DNA of 64,000 nucleotides from Deltaproteobacteria bacterium (lineage in GTDB: Bacteria; Myxococcota_A; UBA9042; PHBI01), in NCBI GenBank assembly GCA_011526585.1, contig WYBB01000052.1:53358-117357 (forward strand). The letters run 5' to 3'. The notes beneath the pieces are model-generated. The model saw only the letters and a program-made list of their open reading frames with translations, was not told where the DNA came from and did not search any database. Below are positions 49,255-58,415 of the stretch, piece by piece. A program made the translations under genes and the position numbers. Every line of letters begins with the position of its first letter. The first letter of the stretch is position 1.

Positions 49255-51960
49255 CTAGCGCACCTCGATCGCGTCGAGCAGCACCGCGGTGTCGAAGAGC
49301 GAGTCCCCGCTGTCCTCGACCGACAGGCGCAGGGTCACCGGCCCGCGCCCGGCGTACTCGCTCACGTCGAGGCGCGACTCACGCCACATCACCTCGTAGA
49401 CGCCACCTTGGTCGAAGGCGATCGACGACGACGTCAGCCCGACGAACTCGCGTCCGCACTGGCAGTTGTACTGCCCCTCGCACATCGCGATCTCCTCGGA
49501 CCAATAGCACCCGTCTTGCGCGAAGCACGCCGCGTCGCACGCCTGGGGCGCCTCACAGGCCGCACACGTGCCATCGCCGTACGCGCACAGGTCGTCCACG
49601 GTGACCTCGACGATCTTCCTGACGCCCCCGCTGCCGTCGATCAGCTCCGCCCTGAAGCGGTCCTGGAACTTCTCGTTCCCGCACCACTCCTTGAACTCCT
49701 CGCTCATGAACTTCCACGACAGGGTCAGCTCGGTCCGGTTCTCGGGCACGCAGAAGGTCTGCTCCAGGGTGCCGGTCTCGACCGAGAACCCGAGCCCGCT
49801 CGACACGAGGCCCATGCCCTTGCCGCGCACCGGCTGCACCGCCCCGAACTGCGACACCGCGCGCCCGTCGCCCGAGCCGCGCCAGCCGACGAGGCTGCCA
49901 GTCTCGAAGTCGCCATTGATCAACCCGGCCGCCAGGAGGTCGAGGTTGCTCGCCCCGAAGAGCCGCCAGAACGTGCCCGGATTCGCCGGGTCCTCGGCGC
50001 CGACGAAGAACGCGCCGACCGTGCCGTCCGCGCCCGCCTGCCCGAGCCGCCCGAACAGCTCGAGCGCGCGCTCCTTCGCCCACGCGCTGTCGACCGCGCC
50101 CGAGAAGCCGGTCACCGCGCTCGCCCCGCTCGCGTAGAGGCTCGCGGCCAGGCTGCCGTTCCACATCGTGCGACACCCGCCCAGGTGCACGAGGCTCGCC
50201 GGGAAGCCGCGCCCCCGCCAGGTCTCGAAGAAGCTCGGCGTCACGGCGTAGCCCCGGTTGGTGATGATCGCGTTGCCCAGGCGCAGATCGACCTGGTTCT
50301 CGTCGAGGCAGATCCCCTGGCCGGTCGTCACCGAGTCCGACGCCAGCCCCTTCGTCACCACGCACGTCGAACCGATCGGGCAGCCGCCGCCCGGGCTCGT
50401 CGACGTCACCTGGCACGCGATCTCGGTCTGCAGCATCTCGCCGCAGCTCACCGGGCTCCCCGTCCAGATCACCTCCTGCGGCCCCGCGTGTCGCCACCGC
50501 CGCCGCGCCTCGTCCACGTCGAGCCCGCCGAAGAGCACCTCGCCCTCGCTGGCGATCGCCACGATCCCGAACGACGCCGCGCCCCTGAAGCGGTCGATCC
50601 CCGCCTCGCTGTCCTCGAGCGCGCGGCCCTCGGCGACCTCGTAGCGCGGGCACTCGAGCGCCCCGAGCGCCGCCGCCACCTCCTCGCCTTCGTCGCTGTC
50701 CCCGAAGCTCTCCGCCCGCGGCGAGAGCACCAGCGCCCGCTTCGACGCCAGCAGCACCGTCGTCGCCCCGAGCGCGCCCCCGCCCGCCAGCCGCGCCGCG
50801 CCCGCCCCCGCCGACCCGCGCAGCCCCGGCTCGTCCAGGACCACCGCCCCGAGGAGGCCGTCCTCGAAGCGCACCCACAGCGCCTGCCCGCCGTCTTCGG
50901 CCCGGCCGACCTCCGCGACCTCGGGCTCGGCCGCGAGCTGCGCCTCGACCGCCGCGAGCGTCGCCCCACCCTCGAGCGCCTCGCCGGCCGCGTCGATCAG
51001 CGCGCGGTGCTCCGAACAGCTCGCGGACGTCACGCGCTCCAGGCATTCGACCCGCACCGTCGACGAGACCGCCGTGTAGCTCGGCGCGTCGCCCACCTTG
51101 ACCGACACCCGGAAGAACAGCGGCCCCGGCGCCGGGCACGCATACTCGCGCGTCAGCGTGAAGACGCCGTCCTGTTCGATCTCGTCGCCCGAGGTCGAGA
51201 CCCGACCGTCGTCGCGCAGCGGTCCTTCGTCCGAGATCAGCGCGCCGTCCGCGTCGACGCGCAAGAGGCGCATCGTCTCGCGATCGGCGGTCGCGAAGCG
51301 CGACGCCTTCATCGCGAAGACCAGCTCCGACGGGGTGCCCACCCACAGGAAACGAGGCCGCACCTCGAGCGCCTCGTCGAAGCGGAACGACGGGTTGTAG
51401 GTGACCACGATCGTGTCGCTCACGCTCCGCGTCTCGTCCGAGGCCGTCACCTCGATGCGGTTGTCCCCGGGCGCGAGCTGGATCGCCTCCGATCGCCAAT
51501 AGGTCGCCGGCGTGATCACCCCGCTGGCCGCACCCGAGCGCCACGTCATCTGCCGCGCGTCGCCGAACAGGATCCCCGACAGCACCACCGCGTCGCCGAT
51601 CGCCTCCGCGACCCCCATCGCCCCCGGCGCCAGCACACGCACCACCAGCCCCTGCGCCGGGTAGCCGGTCGTGCTCGGCCCCGCGTCGACCTCCGCCGGC
51701 GTCGCGTCGGTCTCGGCGATCGCGGCGTCGGTCTCCTCCGTCACGTCGCCAGGGACGACCGCATCGACCTCTTCGCCCCCCGTCGCGTCATCCACCTCGG
51801 CGGGGCTCGCCTCCCCGGTCCCATCCGGGACCGCGCTCGTCTCGGTCTCCTGGAGCGCGTCGCCGTCCCCGCCGCCCCCCTCGTCGCCGCCGCAGCCGTG
51901 ACCGACCAGCCACGCGACCGCCAGGGTCGCGGCCACGCCCCATCTCCGAGCCCACGTCAT
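49255..51960 (-). CDS. Large lipoprotein with caspase/CHAT-like segment
   Basis: 901 aa. Lipobox WLVGHGC (Cys about 23), then an acidic Thr/Glu/Asp-rich linker (about 30-100), an Ig-like region and an unrecognised centre. About residues 585-660 read FPASLVHLGGCRTMWNGSLAASLYASGASAVTGF..., like the Cys-containing end of CHAT/caspase-type peptidases (xLxxCxT, then a GA-V-G strand), but no matching upstream His was found. The C-terminal third (about 685-901) resembles a carbohydrate-binding or choice-of-anchor beta domain with a Cys-rich insert (CxxCxxxQxCDxxC). GAGG 7 nt before the ATG. Starts 10 bp after the coiled-coil protein gene. Confidence 0.7.
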   Translation of the reverse strand: MTWARRWGVAATLAVAWLVGHGCGGDEGGGGDGDALQETETSAVPDGTGEASPAEVDDATGGEEVDAVVPGDVTEETDAAIAETDATPAEVDAGPSTTGYPAQGLVVRVLAPGAMGVAEAIGDAVVLSGILFGDARQMTWRSGAASGVITPATYWRSEAIQLAPGDNRIEVTASDETRSVSDTIVVTYNPSFRFDEALEVRPRFLWVGTPSELVFAMKASRFATADRETMRLLRVDADGALISDEGPLRDDGRVSTSGDEIEQDGVFTLTREYACPAPGPLFFRVSVKVGDAPSYTAVSSTVRVECLERVTSASCSEHRALIDAAGEALEGGATLAAVEAQLAAEPEVAEVGRAEDGGQALWVRFEDGLLGAVVLDEPGLRGSAGAGAARLAGGGALGATTVLLASKRALVLSPRAESFGDSDEGEEVAAALGALECPRYEVAEGRALEDSEAGIDRFRGAASFGIVAIASEGEVLFGGLDVDEARRRWRHAGPQEVIWTGSPVSCGEMLQTEIACQVTSTSPGGGCPIGSTCVVTKGLASDSVTTGQGICLDENQVDLRLGNAIITNRGYAVTPSFFETWRGRGFPASLVHLGGCRTMWNGSLAASLYASGASAVTGFSGAVDSAWAKERALELFGRLGQAGADGTVGAFFVGAEDPANPGTFWRLFGASNLDLLAAGLINGDFETGSLVGWRGSGDGRAVSQFGAVQPVRGKGMGLVSSGLGFSVETGTLEQTFCVPENRTELTLSWKFMSEEFKEWCGNEKFQDRFRAELIDGSGGVRKIVEVTVDDLCAYGDGTCAACEAPQACDAACFAQDGCYWSEEIAMCEGQYNCQCGREFVGLTSSSIAFDQGGVYEVMWRESRLDVSEYAGRGPVTLRLSVEDSGDSLFDTAVLLDAIEVR

Positions 51961-51970
51961 CACCGACCTC

Positions 51971-53827
51971 TCAGCGCCGTTCGAAGCTTCGATCACCGAG
52001 GTGCAGGGTGACACCGGTCACGCCATAGACCAAGTCGAACCCGAGCTTGTCCTTGGGTCGCGTGCATTTCGACGGGCAGGTGCACAGGATGTTGTCGCCG
52101 TCGTCGCCCTCGAGCGTCGCCTTGCGCCCCGAGACCCGCCCCTCGAGCTTCCACTGCGTGACCCACTCCCACCGGTCGGCCCCGTCGCAGAAGCGCTCGG
52201 ACCAGCTCGCCAGCGGCAGCCCCTGCGTCGTGCGCTCGATGAAGGTGCCGTGGACCTTGCCGTCGCGATCGACCTCGAGCTCGAGGCGCTGCACGACCGT
52301 GCGATCGCGCTGCTTGAACGGCGCCGTCTCCCAGTGGCCCGCGAAGTCGCTCGGCGCGATCGTCTTGCCCGGCGCCTTGTCCTCGCTGCTCGCCGGCGCG
52401 ACGACCATCGTACCCGGCCTCACGAAGACGCCGGTCGAGTCCTTGAGCTCGAACCCCGACGCCGCGATCCGCAGGTCGAAGCCGCGACGCCGCGTCTCGA
52501 CCGTGCAGCGCGACGAGCAGGTGCAGGTCAGGATGCGCGGCGGCTCGCGCGACAGGACGACGTTCTTGCCGTCGATCTCACCCGAGACGCGCGCGGTCGT
52601 CACCATGCGGAAGGTGTCGTTGCCGCCGCAGCTCGTATCGATCCACGACGAAGGCGCCGGGAACCAGACCTCCTCGAAGAGCTCGCCCTGCACGGTGTTG
52701 CCCTTGGTCATCAAGTCGAGCGTGCGCTTGACCATCCGATCGAGCACCTTGGCCTCCGGCTGCTCCCAGGTGCCGTCGATGCCCTTGTCCTGGAGCCGCT
52801 TGGGCTTGGGCGCCGGCGTCTTCTTCGCGTCGCGCTCTGCGGCCGCGCGGCGCTCGGCCTCATCCTCGGCTGCCACCAGCGCCTCGGCCTTCCGCCTGGC
52901 CTCGCGCTCCGCCTCGGCCCGCGCCTTCGCCTCGCGCTCGGCCGCCAGCCGCTCCTCCTCGGCCAGCCTGCGCGCCTCCTCCGCCGCCTTCTTCTCCGCG
53001 GCCGCGCGCTCACGCTCCTCCCGCTCGGCCGCCTTCTTCGCCTCCTCGGCCGCCTTCTTCTCCGCCGCCGCGCGCTCACGCGCCTCCCGCTCGGCCGCCT
53101 TCTTCGCCTCCTCGGCCGCCTTCTTCTCGGCCGCCGCCCGCGCCTTGGCCTCGCGCTCGGCCGCCCGCTTCTCCGCGGCGCTCGCCTTGTCGTCGGCCGC
53201 CGCCCGCTCGCGCTCCTCGCGCTCGGCCTGCCTCTGGGCCTCCTCCTCCGCCTTCTTCGCCTCCTCCGCCGCCCGCTCCGCCGCGATCCGCTCGGCCTCG
53301 GCCCGCTCCCGCTCGGCCTTTTCCTGCGCCGCCCGCTCGGCCGCCGCGCGCTCGGCCGCCGCCTTGTCCTCGGCCGCCGCGCGCTCGGCCGCCGCCTTGT
53401 CCTCGGCCGCACGCTCCGCCGCGGCCTTCTCGTCGGCGACCTTCTTCTGCGCCACCTCTGCCGGCGTCGGGCCCGGCGCCGCCGGCGGCGGCCCGCCGTG
53501 CTCGGCGTCGATCACCTCCTGCAACTCGCCTATTTCCTTGATGATCTGCCGCACGGCGTCCGACCGCACGCTGTTGTCCTTGCGCGCGATCCCCTCGAGC
53601 ATCGCCCGGCACTTCGGGCGCATGCCGCGCATGAACATGCCGAAGGCGTCGTCGCGCTCGGGCTCGCGCGCGATCGCGCGCTCGAGCCAGTCACACCCCG
53701 AGAAGAGCGCCTCCTCCTCCTTCGAGGCCGCCTCGGCTGCCGGCGCATGAACGACGCCGACCGCGAGGTTGAGTGCAACGGCGATTACCGCGTTGAGTGC
53801 AACGATGATGGCGAGTCTGCCGACCAT
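51971..53827 (-). CDS. Ala/Glu/Lys coiled-coil protein with two tandem Cys-motif domains
   Basis: 618 aa. N-terminal signal/anchor (about 5-30, LAIIVALNAVIAVALNLAVGVV), a short helical domain, then about 270 residues of AERAAEDKAA/AAEKKAAEEAKK repeats expected to form a long single helix or coiled coil spanning the periplasm. The C-terminal ~250 residues are two copies of one domain, each with a single Cys, then a CTC-S-x-CT motif and an FDL strand: ILTCTCSSRCT and ILCTCPSKCT. The domain is not recognised. TolA or cell-wall-spanning proteins share the helix design, but no TolA motif was found. GGAG upstream of the ATG. Confidence 0.7.
   Translation of the reverse strand: MVGRLAIIVALNAVIAVALNLAVGVVHAPAAEAASKEEEALFSGCDWLERAIAREPERDDAFGMFMRGMRPKCRAMLEGIARKDNSVRSDAVRQIIKEIGELQEVIDAEHGGPPPAAPGPTPAEVAQKKVADEKAAAERAAEDKAAAERAAAEDKAAAERAAAERAAQEKAERERAEAERIAAERAAEEAKKAEEEAQRQAEREERERAAADDKASAAEKRAAEREAKARAAAEKKAAEEAKKAAEREARERAAAEKKAAEEAKKAAEREERERAAAEKKAAEEARRLAEEERLAAEREAKARAEAEREARRKAEALVAAEDEAERRAAAERDAKKTPAPKPKRLQDKGIDGTWEQPEAKVLDRMVKRTLDLMTKGNTVQGELFEEVWFPAPSSWIDTSCGGNDTFRMVTTARVSGEIDGKNVVLSREPPRILTCTCSSRCTVETRRRGFDLRIAASGFELKDSTGVFVRPGTMVVAPASSEDKAPGKTIAPSDFAGHWETAPFKQRDRTVVQRLELEVDRDGKVHGTFIERTTQGLPLASWSERFCDGADRWEWVTQWKLEGRVSGRKATLEGDDGDNILCTCPSKCTRPKDKLGFDLVYGVTGVTLHLGDRSFERR
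52960..53160. repeat. 66-bp tandem repeat within the coiled-coil gene
   Basis: Three near-identical 66-bp units (22 codons, RERAAAEKKAAEEAKKAAE) with matching points at 52985, 53051 and 53117. Length variation between strains is expected. Confidence 0.7.
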
Positions 53828-53897
53828 GGGGTGAGCTCCGGCGAGCGGTGGGGGCTGCGATTCGGGGTCACGGTCTACACATGCCCCGGGCCAGGTC

Positions 53898-54470
53898 TCA
53901 AGCCCGAGGTGACGTGGCGCCGGGATTTCCTCCCAGGACCGGGCGCCCGGCGTCGGCCGCGGGGATCGCCTCGAGGAGCACGAGCCCGATTCGGCGATCA
54001 TCGGTCGCATCACCGGAACCGAGATCGAGCGCGTGGCCCCCATCCCGCTCCTCGATCCGCCCGATGAGCGCCTGGTGCGCCTCGCGCAGGCAGATCGCCG
54101 GCCCCGCGAGCCCATCGATCCAGAGGTAGAGGCGCTCGTCTGGGCCCCAGCCCGCGACCGTCGCGGCCGCCCCCTCCGCCCGCGGCACGAGGGGCAGCAC
54201 CCGCTCCCCGAGGAGCCGCACCGTGGGCTCGGGCGAGTCGAGCCCCGCCACCGCGCGCACGAAGAAGACCGGACCGTCGCTCTCGACGTAGGCCCACATG
54301 CGCCCGACGCTCAGCGTGACCTCGCCGTCGGCGCGCACGGCGACGCCGCGATGAAACATCGCCTGCACCCGCGGGTTGTCGACCGGGCGCCCGTGATAGA
54401 GCCAGACGCCCTCTCTGCTCAACGCGAGCCCGCTCTTTCGTCTGAGCGCCTCGAGCCACTCCGGATCCAT
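53898..54470 (-). CDS. DUF1285-like protein
   Basis: 190 aa. Residues about 17-75 (LSREGVWLYHGRPVDNPRVQAMFHRGV, then a V-SVGRMWAYVE strand) follow the DUF1285 pattern of 'Ser/Arg-Gly-W-x-G-R-P'. The C-terminal half (GWGPDERLYLWIDGLAGP, REAHQALIGRIEER) is less familiar. Soluble, no signal. ATG at 54470 with AAAGGGGAC upstream; a 430-residue in-frame extension is antisense to pcnB and rejected. Divergent from pcnB. Confidence 0.6.
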   Translation of the reverse strand: MDPEWLEALRRKSGLALSREGVWLYHGRPVDNPRVQAMFHRGVAVRADGEVTLSVGRMWAYVESDGPVFFVRAVAGLDSPEPTVRLLGERVLPLVPRAEGAAATVAGWGPDERLYLWIDGLAGPAICLREAHQALIGRIEERDGGHALDLGSGDATDDRRIGLVLLEAIPAADAGRPVLGGNPGATSPRA

Positions 54471-54487
54471 GTCGTCCCCTTTCGTGC

Positions 54488-54517
54488 TTGCCGACCCTCG
54501 GGAGCCCATCATATACC
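54488..54517 (+). promoter_or_regulatory. pcnB promoter, apparently leaderless
   Basis: TTGCCG (54488-54493), an 18-bp spacer and TATACC (54512-54517), then 7 bp and GTG at 54525. No ribosome site. Confidence 0.5.
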
Positions 54518-54524
54518 GCCGGCC

Positions 54525-55946
54525 GTGACGACGACCTTCTCTCCGGGCTTCGCGCGCGGGCTCCTCGACCTCGACGCCGTCGCGATCGTCCGGCAGCTCC
54601 AGGCCCAGGGCCACGAGACCTACTTCGTCGGCGGCTGCGTGCGCGACCTCCTGCTCAGGCGTCGCCCCAAGGACTTCGACGTCGCGACCGACGCCCGCCC
54701 CGAGGAGCTCAAGCGCATCTTCGGGCGCCGCTGCCGCATCATCGGGCGACGTTTCCGCCTGGCCCACGTGCACGTCGGCTCGCAGATCTACGAGATCGCC
54801 ACCTTCCGCGGCCTGCCCGACGATCAGGAGATGGCCGAGGACGACTCCGGCTTCGTCGTGCGCGCCAACACCTTCGGCACCGCCTTCGAGGACGCGAAGA
54901 GCCGCGACTTCACCGTCAACGGGCTCTTCTACGATCCGATCGGTGATCGCATCATCGATCACGTCGGCGGCACCGCCGACGTCGAGCGTCGCCTCCTGCG
55001 CACCATCGGCGAAGCCGACAAGCGCCTGCGCGAGGACCCGGTGCGTCTCCTGCGCGCGATCAAGTTCGCCTCGCGCCTCGGCTTCGGGATCGACCAGCCG
55101 ATCCTCGAGGCCGCGTCCGCGACCGCGCCGCTCATCGCCACCTGCCCCGCCGCCCGCGTCGCCGAAGAGATCTACCGCATGAGCGAGAGCGGCCACGCCC
55201 GCGCCGCCTGGATCTGGATGCGCGAGCTCGGCGTGCTCGACGCGCTCCTGCCCGAGATCACGACCTCGATCGGTGACGGCCCCACGCTGCCCGAGCCGAT
55301 CCTCGCCTGGCTCGGCGAGCTCGACCGCCTCACGCGCGCGCACGGCACGCTGCCGCGCGAGGCCACCTTCGCCCTCGTCGCCTGGCCCTTCATCCTGCGC
55401 GAGCTCGACCGCCGCGACGACGCGCCCAAGCTCGCCTGGGGCCGCTTCGCGCTCGACGGCGTGCGCGAGCTGGCGGTGCGCCTCTCCGTGCCGATCCGCC
55501 ACCGCTACACCCTCGCCGGCATGGCCGACGTGCTCAAGCGCCTCCGCCAGGCTCCGCCGCGCCGCCCGAGCCCCAACCACCTCAGGACCTACGGCGTGCC
55601 GCTGGCGCTGACCGCGCAGCGCATGACCTTCCTGCAGACGGGCGAGGGGCGCGAGGCCTACGACCTGTGGGCCGCCGAGCTCGAGCGCCTCGGCCTGTGG
55701 GCCGCCCCCTTCGAGCCGCGCCAGGACGACGACGACGGCGACGAGCGCGGCCAGGGCCAACGCCGTCCACCGCGCGGCGCGCGCCCGACCCCGGCGCCCA
55801 TCCTACCCGTCGAGCCGATCCACGACGAGCGTGTGCTCGACGAGCTCGTCGAAGAGAAGCTGCGTGTCGCCGCCGATGCCTCGAACCCGCGGCGCCGACG
55901 TCGTCGGGGGCCACGGCGCGGCAACCGCACGACCGACGAACCTTGA
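54525..55946 (+). CDS. pcnB: Poly(A) polymerase / CCA-adding-type nucleotidyltransferase
   Basis: 473 aa. Class II nucleotidyltransferase head: YFVGGCVRDLLLRRRPKDFDVATDA with the GG and DxD metal ligands, then RRFRLAHVHVG and SRDFTVNGLFYDP, then the RNA-binding helices and an Arg/Pro-rich C-terminal tail of about 90 residues. The RRFRLAHV motif and basic tail favour PcnB-type poly(A) polymerase over tRNA CCA transferase. GTG at 54525 was chosen from the promoter position and homology; longer frames are noncoding. Confidence 0.9.
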   Translation: MTTTFSPGFARGLLDLDAVAIVRQLQAQGHETYFVGGCVRDLLLRRRPKDFDVATDARPEELKRIFGRRCRIIGRRFRLAHVHVGSQIYEIATFRGLPDDQEMAEDDSGFVVRANTFGTAFEDAKSRDFTVNGLFYDPIGDRIIDHVGGTADVERRLLRTIGEADKRLREDPVRLLRAIKFASRLGFGIDQPILEAASATAPLIATCPAARVAEEIYRMSESGHARAAWIWMRELGVLDALLPEITTSIGDGPTLPEPILAWLGELDRLTRAHGTLPREATFALVAWPFILRELDRRDDAPKLAWGRFALDGVRELAVRLSVPIRHRYTLAGMADVLKRLRQAPPRRPSPNHLRTYGVPLALTAQRMTFLQTGEGREAYDLWAAELERLGLWAAPFEPRQDDDDGDERGQGQRRPPRGARPTPAPILPVEPIHDERVLDELVEEKLRVAADASNPRRRRRRGPRRGNRTTDEP

Positions 55947-56006
55947 GCTCGCGGCTGCAGCGCGCGGTGGGGCCGGCTCGAGCGAGCTCGGCCCCGACGC
56001 CGTCGT

Positions 56007-56834
56007 CTACTTCGGATCGACCTGAGCGACGATCGCCTTGCCCTCGGCGCGCGGCCGGACCGACATGTGGCCCATGTCGTTGAGCGCCTCGAGGTCCTTG
56101 ATCAGGGCCTCGCACCAACGCTCGATGTAGGCGTTCTCGCGCCCGCGCAGGCGCATCACGAAGCGCACGCGATCGCCCTCCTTGAGGAACTCGCGCGCGT
56201 GGTTGAGCTTGGTCTCGAGGTCGTGATCGCCGGTCTTGGGACGCAGCTTGATCGTCTTGAGCTTGGCCGTCTTCTGGGGCTTGGCCTTCTTCGACAGCTC
56301 ATAGCGGTACTTGCCGTAGTCCATGATGCGGCACACCGGCGGGCGCGCATCCGGGGCCACCTCCACCAGGTCCAACCCCAGCTCGGAGGCGATCCGCCGC
56401 CCCTCGTCCGGGGTGATGATCCCGAGCTGATCGCCATCGGGGCCGATGACGCGGATCTGCGGGAAGCGGATCTCGCGATTGACGCGGTGCTTGTTCTGCG
56501 GTCCGGGAGGGCCGCGCCGATCGCCGCCGTCGCGCTCGCGAAAGCCGCCGCCACCGCCGTAACCACCACCGCCACCGCCGCCGCCGCCGTAACCACCACC
56601 GCCGCCGCCGCCGTAGCCACCACCAGCGCCGCCGCCGTAGCCGCCACCGCCTTCGGGTCGTGTCGGCGGACCACCCTCGGGGCCACGTCCGGCGTAGCCG
56701 CCAGGAGCGCCGTGGTCGGGTCCGCGCGGTGCGGGACCGCCGCCGGTGGGGGAACCTTCCGCGGGCGGTCGGAGATCCGGCCGGTTCGTCGCGGGATTGA
56801 CGTGTTGGACCTTGGGATTCGAAGAGTTCGTAAT
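56007..56834 (-). CDS. infC: Translation initiation factor IF-3 with ATT start and Gly-rich N-terminal extension
   Basis: 275 aa. The IF-3 core (about 108-275) is clear: NKHRVNREIRFPQIRVIGPDGDQLG, then a PPVCRIMDYGKYRYE linker and the C domain GDRVRFVMRLRGREN. Before it is an ~100-residue Pro/Gly extension with a GGGYGG run (about 60-95). The frame has no ATG, GTG or TTG between a GGAGG site (56842-56838) and the core, so ATT at 56834 is the best start; ATT is the E. coli infC start and underlies IF-3 autoregulation, and non-AUG starts occur in myxobacterial IF-3. The ATGs at 56981/56996 lie upstream of the ribosome site with poor codon bias. No rpmI-rplT follows. Confidence 0.88.
   Translation of the reverse strand: MTNSSNPKVQHVNPATNRPDLRPPAEGSPTGGGPAPRGPDHGAPGGYAGRGPEGGPPTRPEGGGGYGGGAGGGYGGGGGGGYGGGGGGGGGYGGGGGFRERDGGDRRGPPGPQNKHRVNREIRFPQIRVIGPDGDQLGIITPDEGRRIASELGLDLVEVAPDARPPVCRIMDYGKYRYELSKKAKPQKTAKLKTIKLRPKTGDHDLETKLNHAREFLKEGDRVRFVMRLRGRENAYIERWCEALIKDLEALNDMGHMSVRPRAEGKAIVAQVDPK
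56530..56655. repeat. Simple-sequence repeat encoding the Gly-rich IF-3 extension
   Basis: Runs of GCC/ACC-type triplets, many as CCGCCGCCGTAACCACCACC, encode GGGGYGGGG on the minus strand. Slippage-prone and in frame. Confidence 0.75.
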
Positions 56835-57083
56835 GCACCTCCAGTTGTGCCCTGACGCGGGCGTTGCGAGCGCGCTCGGCGCTCCTCGGCTCGGTGAGCC
56901 CCACCGCGCGCTGGCGGTCCGCTCGAACGATACGCTCGCCGAATCGACTGCCAGGGCGCGAACCCGAAGGATAGTGTCCATCCACCGAGCCTGCAAGGCG
57001 CCGGTTGTTCCGACGCGCGCGCCGGGCGCGTCTATTACATTCGCGCGGGTGACGCAAGCACGCGGCCGTTGGCCGCCGCGGTT

Positions 57084-58415
57084 TCAGAAGCGCACGGCGA
57101 GCCCACCCGGACCGGGCACGACACGCACCGCGTCGGAGTCGGCGTCTTCGTCGTCGCCCTCGACGAAAAAGAGGATGACGCCGGTCGCGAGCAGCGCGCC
57201 ACCCGCGACGTAGAGCGCGACCGTCGCGGTCTTGAGGTCGTCGGTGTCGGGCTCGCCCTTCTTGATCTTGTCGGCGGTGATGACGTTGGCGACCACCGCG
57301 CCGCCGAGCGTCGCGATCCCGAGCCCGCCGACGACCCAGGTCCAGACGCGACCCGACCCGGTGTCGGCGTCGTCGACCCGGAACGGCCCGACCTCGGTGA
57401 TGCGTGTGCCCTCGATGTGGCCCATCGCGAGCAGCGTCGGGACGTCGGCGTCCGCGTCCCAGCGTCCGAGCTCGACGCGCGACGGCGCGTGCGCGATCGC
57501 GACGCTCGCGCCGGCCAGATCGCTCGCGCGGCTCAGCACCGAGACCAGGCTGGCGGCGTCGCCGTCGGCGGGCGCGACCAGGACCACGCCGCCGGTGGCC
57601 GCGTCGCCGCGGGCGGCGAGCATCGCGCGCACCGGCACCCTGAGCGAGCGCGTCGCCGCGCCGATCGTCACGCGCTGCAGCCAGCTGGCCTGCGCGCCGC
57701 AGCGGACCTGGAGCAGGTGCTCGCCGCGCGGGACCCCGAGCGGACCGGCCTGCGGCAGGGCAGCGACCTCGGCGCCGTTGACGAAGAGCCTGCACGAGCC
57801 GCCGCGCTCGAGCTCGAGCGGGAGCACGTTGACGACCAGCGTGCCGTGCGTTTCGCGGTGCTCGGTGCGCACCTCGTTCCACGCCTTGATCACCTCCGGC
57901 GCGTGATCGCTGGCGGTCGGCGCGGCCAGCGGGTAACGATCGAGGAAGGCGGCGATCTGCTGGCGCGCCTCCTTCCTGGGGCGCTTTCTCGCGAGCGTGT
58001 TCCGGTAGCGCGTCGCCGCGCCGTCGACGAGCCGCTGGGCGAGCCGCTCGTCCTCGAGCAGCTCCGGCTCCTCGAGCGCGGCCGCGAACGCGCGCTCGAA
58101 CGCCTCCTCCGAGTCCTGGTAGCGGCCGTTGTAGTGCGCCGCGCGCGCCGCCTTGAGGTCGGCCTCGAAGGCGCTGAGGTCGTGCCGTCGCGCCACCGCG
58201 AAGAGGCGCGGGAAGACCTCGGCGATCCGCGCGCGCGCTGCCTCCGGCCCGAGCGTCGGCGTGATGCGCGCGGCCTCGCTGAGCGCGGACTGCACCAGCG
58301 CCGACTGCGGCGGCTCGTCGGCGACGAGCAGGAAGAAGCGCCCGTCGGCCGCGCGCGCGGCACTCCCGAGCGTCATCGACGCCAAGACCAGAGCTCCCAC
58401 CCAACTCGCGCGCAT
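57084..58415 (-). CDS. Secreted PEGA-like protein with C-terminal membrane segments
   Basis: 443 aa. Signal peptide (about 1-22, ARAADG), helical TPR-like N-terminal region (about 40-160), a PEGA-type segment (about 185-265; GTLVVNVLPLELERGGSCRLFVNGAEV and VPRGEHLLQVRCG) and two C-terminal hydrophobic helices (about 362-385 and 400-418). Function unknown; similar proteins are common in myxobacteria. AGGGG upstream of the ATG. A 249-bp gap separates it from infC. Confidence 0.7.
   Translation of the reverse strand: MRASWVGALVLASMTLGSAARAADGRFFLLVADEPPQSALVQSALSEAARITPTLGPEAARARIAEVFPRLFAVARRHDLSAFEADLKAARAAHYNGRYQDSEEAFERAFAAALEEPELLEDERLAQRLVDGAATRYRNTLARKRPRKEARQQIAAFLDRYPLAAPTASDHAPEVIKAWNEVRTEHRETHGTLVVNVLPLELERGGSCRLFVNGAEVAALPQAGPLGVPRGEHLLQVRCGAQASWLQRVTIGAATRSLRVPVRAMLAARGDAATGGVVLVAPADGDAASLVSVLSRASDLAGASVAIAHAPSRVELGRWDADADVPTLLAMGHIEGTRITEVGPFRVDDADTGSGRVWTWVVGGLGIATLGGAVVANVITADKIKKGEPDTDDLKTATVALYVAGGALLATGVILFFVEGDDEDADSDAVRVVPGPGGLAVRF

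Noticed and set aside
48463..52011. 1182-codon plus-strand ORF
   Set aside because: Out of frame with the NIF3 gene and antisense to the large lipoprotein; the product is Arg-rich without domains.
56835..56996. N-terminal extension of IF-3 from ATG at 56996 or 56981
   Set aside because: Codon use is unlike the rest of the window, and a strong GGAGG site lies after these ATGs.
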